A DNA stretch of 8,674 bases from positions 1-8,674 of the forward strand of contig QFPM01000037.1 in assembly GCA_003248655.1 (NCBI GenBank). The letters run 5' to 3'. Made by a program: the position numbers and the translations under genes. Positions within the stretch are counted from its first letter, which is position 1, and every line of letters begins with the position of its first letter. Of the stretch, positions 6,056 through 8,674 are shown in pieces. The notes beneath the pieces are model-generated. The model was given only the letters and a program-made list of their open reading frames with translations, did not search any database and was not told the origin of the DNA. This stretch comes from Microbacterium sp. Its GTDB lineage: Bacteria; Actinomycetota; Actinomycetes; Actinomycetales; Microbacteriaceae.

Positions 6056-7687
6056 ATGAAGAAAGCAGTCATCGCCCTCGCCCTTCTGCTCCTGCTCGGC
6101 CCATTCATGGGCCTGCTGGGTATCGGCGTGCTGATGAACCCCTCCGCGAACGCCGAGTGCACCATCGACGGCTCCGGCATCACCGTAGGGAACATCCCCG
6201 ACTCGTTGACCGCGACCACCGCGAACGGCGAGACCATCACGCTCAACCGGCAGCAACTCACGCACGCGGCCACCATCATCGAGATCGGTTCCGGCATCGA
6301 CGGGGTGGGGCGCGACGGCATCCAGATCGCGCTCATGGCCGCACTGACCGAATCCAGCCTGCGGATGCTGTCGAACACCTCCGCCTACCCCGAGAGCGCC
6401 GACTACCCGAACGATGGCAATGGCTCAGACCACGACTCACTCGGCCTGTTCCAGATGCGCCCGCAGTCGGGGTGGGGAACGGTCGCCGACCTCATGGACT
6501 CCACGTATCAAGCGCGGGCGTTCTACGGCGGGCCGGACGGCCCCAACTACCCGAGTCCGCGTGGCCTGCTCGACATTCCTGGCTGGCAGCAGATGGGCAA
6601 GGGCGAGGCGGCACAGGCTGTCGAGGTCTCAGCCCACCCGGACAGGTACAACAACTACGAGCCGGTCGCGGCCACCATCCTCAGTGCCCTCACCGGCTCC
6701 GGCGGCCCGACCACCGCGACTGGCCCCTACCTGGTGACGACTAGACAAGTCACGGAGTCTTCGCGCGTGGTGTTCCCGCTGCCCGAGGGCACCTGGGTCG
6801 TCACCAGCGAGTTCGGGTATCGCAGCGACCCATTCACCGGCGAGACCTCCTATCACTCCGGTCTCGACCTCGGCGCAGCTGACGGCACCCCCATCCTGGC
6901 CGCCGCTGACGGCACAGTGACTGTGGCTGAGTTCTCAGGCGGTTACGGCGGTCTCATCATCATCGAGCACACCATCAGCGGGCAGACCGTCGCCACCGCC
7001 TACGCGCATATGTGGCAGCACGGCATCCACGTCTCGGTCGGAGATCACGTGCGCGCGGGCCAGCACATCGGCGATGTCGGGTCGAGTGGACGTAGCACCG
7101 GAGCACATCTGCACTTCGAGGTTCGACCCGGCGGCACCAACGGCGAACAGATCGACCCGGCAGCATGGCTGAACCAGCACAACGCCGCCGACCTCCCCGA
7201 AGCCTCAGTCGGGCCTCCCCACGGTTGCGCGGGCACCAACGGTATCGCCGGTGACCCGGCTCCATTCGACGGCGACGACCCGAGCCGGATGGTCGATGAC
7301 CCGACGTCGACCGGGCAGATCACTGCCCGGATGCTGCACCTGTATGAGCAGACTCTCGCCCAGTTCCCCGACACGGGCTGGGGCTGCTACTCGCCCCGGC
7401 CCGGCACGCAGTCAGAGCATCCCCTGGGCAGGGCGTGTGATCTGACGTTCGGCAACGCGATCGGCCAGTATCCGGCCAGCGAGCAACTCGACTACGGCTG
7501 GCAGGTCACCGAGTGGATGCAGACCCACGCCGAAGCTCTCGGTGTCGAGTACCTGATCTGGCAGGGCAAGATCTGGTCGCTCTCGCGCGACTCCGAGGGC
7601 TGGCGTTCCTACAACGGCGGCGGGATGCACGACCCCGACAACGTGACGGGTGGGCACTACGACCACCTGCACGTCACGGTGAAGTAG
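6056..7687 (+). CDS. Secreted peptidoglycan hydrolase: lysozyme-like + M23 + M15-like domains
   Basis: This 543-residue protein likely cuts the cell wall to let the conjugation channel pass. A signal sequence or membrane anchor occupies residues 1-33 (KK, Leu-rich core, possible ANA cleavage site). Residues 66-205 resemble a lytic transglycosylase/lysozyme, with a likely catalytic E99 in AALTESSLR and SLGLFQMRP (128-136). Residues 238-370 are a complete M23 (LytM) zinc endopeptidase: HSGLD (H267, D271), YAHM (H318), HLHFEV (H351, H353). Residues 390-543 look like an M15/VanY-type domain: SEHPLGRACD (H455, D462) and YDHLHVTV (D536, H537, H539). ATG 6056 is chosen over ATG 6050 because GGAGG (6043-6047) is 8 bases away instead of 2. 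The VirB8-like gene ends 16 bases upstream and the next gene begins 12 bases downstream. All key metal ligands appear intact. Confidence 0.9.
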   Translation: MKKAVIALALLLLLGPFMGLLGIGVLMNPSANAECTIDGSGITVGNIPDSLTATTANGETITLNRQQLTHAATIIEIGSGIDGVGRDGIQIALMAALTESSLRMLSNTSAYPESADYPNDGNGSDHDSLGLFQMRPQSGWGTVADLMDSTYQARAFYGGPDGPNYPSPRGLLDIPGWQQMGKGEAAQAVEVSAHPDRYNNYEPVAATILSALTGSGGPTTATGPYLVTTRQVTESSRVVFPLPEGTWVVTSEFGYRSDPFTGETSYHSGLDLGAADGTPILAAADGTVTVAEFSGGYGGLIIIEHTISGQTVATAYAHMWQHGIHVSVGDHVRAGQHIGDVGSSGRSTGAHLHFEVRPGGTNGEQIDPAAWLNQHNAADLPEASVGPPHGCAGTNGIAGDPAPFDGDDPSRMVDDPTSTGQITARMLHLYEQTLAQFPDTGWGCYSPRPGTQSEHPLGRACDLTFGNAIGQYPASEQLDYGWQVTEWMQTHAEALGVEYLIWQGKIWSLSRDSEGWRSYNGGGMHDPDNVTGGHYDHLHVTVK

Positions 7688-7699
7688 CGGGGGTGCGTC

Positions 7700-7966
7700 A
7701 TGGATGTATTTCCCGACTTCGATGGACTGGCCGGTATCGACGATCTACGGGAGGTCGTCGGGGCGCTGCTGATGTTCGCGCTCGTGATCGCGGTGCTGAT
7801 GCTGATCGTCTCGGCGATCATCTGGGCGGTCTCATCGAGCACCGGCAACTATGCCGCCGCCGCCAAGGGCCGCGTCGGAGTGCTGGTCTCCCTCGGAGGC
7901 GCAGTCCTTGCCGGTGCCGGTGTCGCGTGGATGAACTGGCTGATTGGCATCGGCCAGCAACTCTGA
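7700..7966 (+). CDS. Small two-helix membrane protein, DUF6112/VirB2-like (copy 1)
   Basis: The 88-residue protein has two hydrophobic segments (about 19-43 and 58-84) joined by a short polar loop (SSSTGNYAAAAKGR). It resembles the DUF6112 family, found beside T4SS genes in actinobacterial elements. Size and topology match VirB2/TrbC-type pilin or channel subunits, although no long cleavable signal is seen. The start ATG follows GGGGGTG (7689-7695) by 4 bases. It is a clear paralogue of the gene at 8082: both share LIVSAIIWA, a G-GID-LR N-terminus and a G-GVL-S-G second helix start. A strong terminator follows 19 bases after its stop. The pilin-like role is inferred from size, topology and place. 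Confidence 0.8.
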   Translation: MDVFPDFDGLAGIDDLREVVGALLMFALVIAVLMLIVSAIIWAVSSSTGNYAAAAKGRVGVLVSLGGAVLAGAGVAWMNWLIGIGQQL

Positions 7967-7984
7967 CGACTCCGGCTTCTTCTG

Positions 7985-8015
7985 AGCGCCCGCCCCTCTC
8001 TGGGGCGGGCGCTTT
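7985..8015 (+). terminator. Intrinsic terminator between the two DUF6112-like genes
   Basis: AGCGCCCGCCCC (7985-7996) pairs perfectly with GGGGCGGGCGCT (8002-8013) across a 5-base loop (TCTCT), giving a 12-bp, almost all G/C stem. TTT (8013-8015) follows. It is the strongest terminator-like structure in the window. The T-tract is short, so it may terminate only partly or act as a 3' stabiliser for upstream mRNA. It lies inside an otherwise co-directional gene run, and no clear promoter was found between it and the next start. Confidence 0.8.
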
Positions 8016-8081
8016 CGTGTGCGTGGCAGCGGAGAGCACCTGACGGCAGAACCATCCGTCCTCTCACAAAGGAGAACTGCC

Positions 8082-8351
8082 GTGATCGACATCGACCCCA
8101 ACTCCAGTGGCTTGCCGGGTATCGACCAGCTGCGCATCATCGTCGGCGCAGTCATGACCGTGGGCTTGATCCTGTCGGTCCTGGCGTTGATTGTCTCGGC
8201 GATCATCTGGGCCTACGGGTCCAACTCTTCCAACCCGCATCTGGCCGGTCGCGGCAAGATCGGCGTCTTGATCTCGTGCGGTGCCGCCGTCGTCTGTGGC
8301 GCGTCGGTCACGCTCATCAACTTCTTCTGGGGCGTCGGCCAAGCCGTCTGA
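8082..8351 (+). CDS. Small two-helix membrane protein, DUF6112/VirB2-like (copy 2)
   Basis: The 89-residue product parallels copy 1: N-terminus DIDPNSSGLPGIDQLRIIVGA, first helix about 19-44 ending LIVSAIIWA, polar loop (SNSSNPHLAGRGK), second helix about 60-84. The start is GTG 8082, 8 bases after the AAAGGAG (8068-8074) core; the open frame upstream to 8019 lacks coding character and runs into the terminator, so it is not used. Such proteins probably form a multimeric part of the mating channel. The loop differs between copies, which suggests distinct roles rather than simple dosage. The downstream TrbL-like gene starts 36 bases after its stop. Confidence 0.8.
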   Translation: MIDIDPNSSGLPGIDQLRIIVGAVMTVGLILSVLALIVSAIIWAYGSNSSNPHLAGRGKIGVLISCGAAVVCGASVTLINFFWGVGQAV

Positions 8352-8387
8352 CCCGCCCATCTACTCCGAACCACTAGGAGGCTCGTG

Positions 8388-8597
8388 ATGGGCGTGTGCG
8401 ATATCCCCGTCATCTCCACCGTCTGCGACGTCGCCGGTGAAGCCGCAGCGACGCTGATCTCGGCACCATTCGACTGGCTCGCCAGTGCGATGGGCGCGGC
8501 AGCCGCCTGGATGTTTGAGGCTGTCTGGACGGTCTTCGACACGACCACGATGGTCGACGTCACCAGCGGCGAGTACTTAGCCTCGATCCACCGATGA
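8388..8597 (+). pseudogene. Truncated TrbL/VirB6-like conjugation channel protein (5' part)
   Basis: The 69-residue frame starts at ATG 8388, 6 bases after AGGAGG (8376-8381); GTG 8385 is too close to that site. Its sequence (GVCDIPVISTVCDVAGEAA, APFDWLASAMGAAAAWMFEAVW, TTTMVDVTSGEY) matches the N-terminus I know from actinobacterial TrbL/VirB6-type proteins, which are usually several hundred residues with multiple membrane helices and continue directly into the first helix after this point. Here residue 63 is followed by LASIHR and a TGA at 8595-8597. The other two frames also close within about 65 bases and show no hydrophobic continuation. The gene therefore seems to be interrupted near 8577. 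Alternatives are a real short paralogue or an intron insertion that restores the gene after splicing. Confidence 0.7.
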
Positions 8598-8674
8598 GCC
8601 TTCGGCTGGCCGTCCTGGCGTGACCGGTGCGAGATGATGCGCCGCGGGCAGGGGTGTGTTCCGGGCGTCGCATC
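8578..8674. other. Unassigned sequence at the window end, likely start of an insertion
   Basis: These 97 bases do not continue the TrbL-like protein in any frame. Small hairpins are visible: AGCC-TTC-GGCT at 8597-8607, and a larger one with GATGCGCCGC (8636-8645) facing GCGTCGCATC (8665-8674), 9 of 10 pairs matched, 19-base loop. GTGCG at 8627-8631 fits the GUGYG start of group II introns and is followed by a GGGGTGTG run, as in domain I of some of these introns. An insertion sequence end or other rearrangement fits equally well. The window stops too soon to decide. Confidence 0.35.

Noticed and set aside
4165..6378. Very long open frame on the minus strand (737 codons) antisense to the parB-like, VirB8-like and hydrolase genes
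   Set aside because: It spans several genes with clear motifs on the + strand. Its translation is Arg/Gly/Val/Ala-rich with no domain, and long antisense frames are expected in high-GC DNA with G/C-biased third positions.
1..8674. CRISPR arrays, tRNA or rRNA genes
   Set aside because: No regularly spaced repeats, tRNA cloverleaf with CCA-end context, or rRNA-like sequence was seen on either strand.

Overview
The window is high-GC DNA with strong G/C bias at third codon positions, actinobacterial Shine-Dalgarno sites and many overlapping ATGA/TGATG gene junctions. This points to a high-GC Actinomycetota host; the genus cannot be fixed from the sequence. All recognisable genes lie on the + strand. 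Gene content and order fit the replication/maintenance module and the start of the type IV secretion (T4SS) module of an integrative conjugative element or conjugative plasmid. No relaxase, integrase, att site, VirB4 or coupling ATPase is in view, so integrated element versus plasmid cannot be decided. Family names rest on motifs and memory; no database search was run.

Layout. Bases 2-43 look like the last codons of an upstream gene. An AraC-type regulator (120-989) follows, with codon use less biased than its neighbours and two TTA codons. A gene-free stretch of about 280 bases (990-1270) carries candidate regulatory repeats and a hairpin. Next is a tightly packed block: a small archaeo-eukaryotic-type primase-polymerase (1271-2236), a DUF2637-like four-helix membrane protein with a C-terminal HTH (2236-2901), a small conserved-looking acidic protein (2898-3359), an unrecognised protein with a sigma-region-2-like N-terminal half (3452-4300), and a ParB-like protein (4297-5277). 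The parB-like gene contains a perfect palindrome with two 15-bp arms (4707-4737).

The second block looks like mating-channel genes: a one-helix NTF2/VirB8-like protein (5314-6039); a secreted protein combining a lysozyme-like domain, an M23 endopeptidase and an M15/VanY-like domain (6056-7687); two paralogous two-helix proteins resembling DUF6112/VirB2-like subunits (7700-7966 and 8082-8351), separated by a strong intrinsic terminator (7985-8015); and the N-terminal 63 or so residues of a TrbL/VirB6-like channel protein (8388-8597). That last gene leaves its expected sequence near 8577 and stops at once. The final 97 bases are not recognisable as channel gene and probably begin an insertion, perhaps a group II intron.

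How the parts may work together (inference): the AraC protein could control the operon; Prim-Pol and ParB-like proteins would handle replication and partition; the DUF2637 protein may act in spread or control; the hydrolase would open the peptidoglycan for a channel built from the VirB8-like, VirB2-like and VirB6-like proteins. If the last gene is truly broken, transfer by this copy may be disabled, unless the insertion is a self-splicing intron. The most unusual items are the palindrome in parB, the broken channel gene, the terminator between the paralogues and the sigma-like protein.
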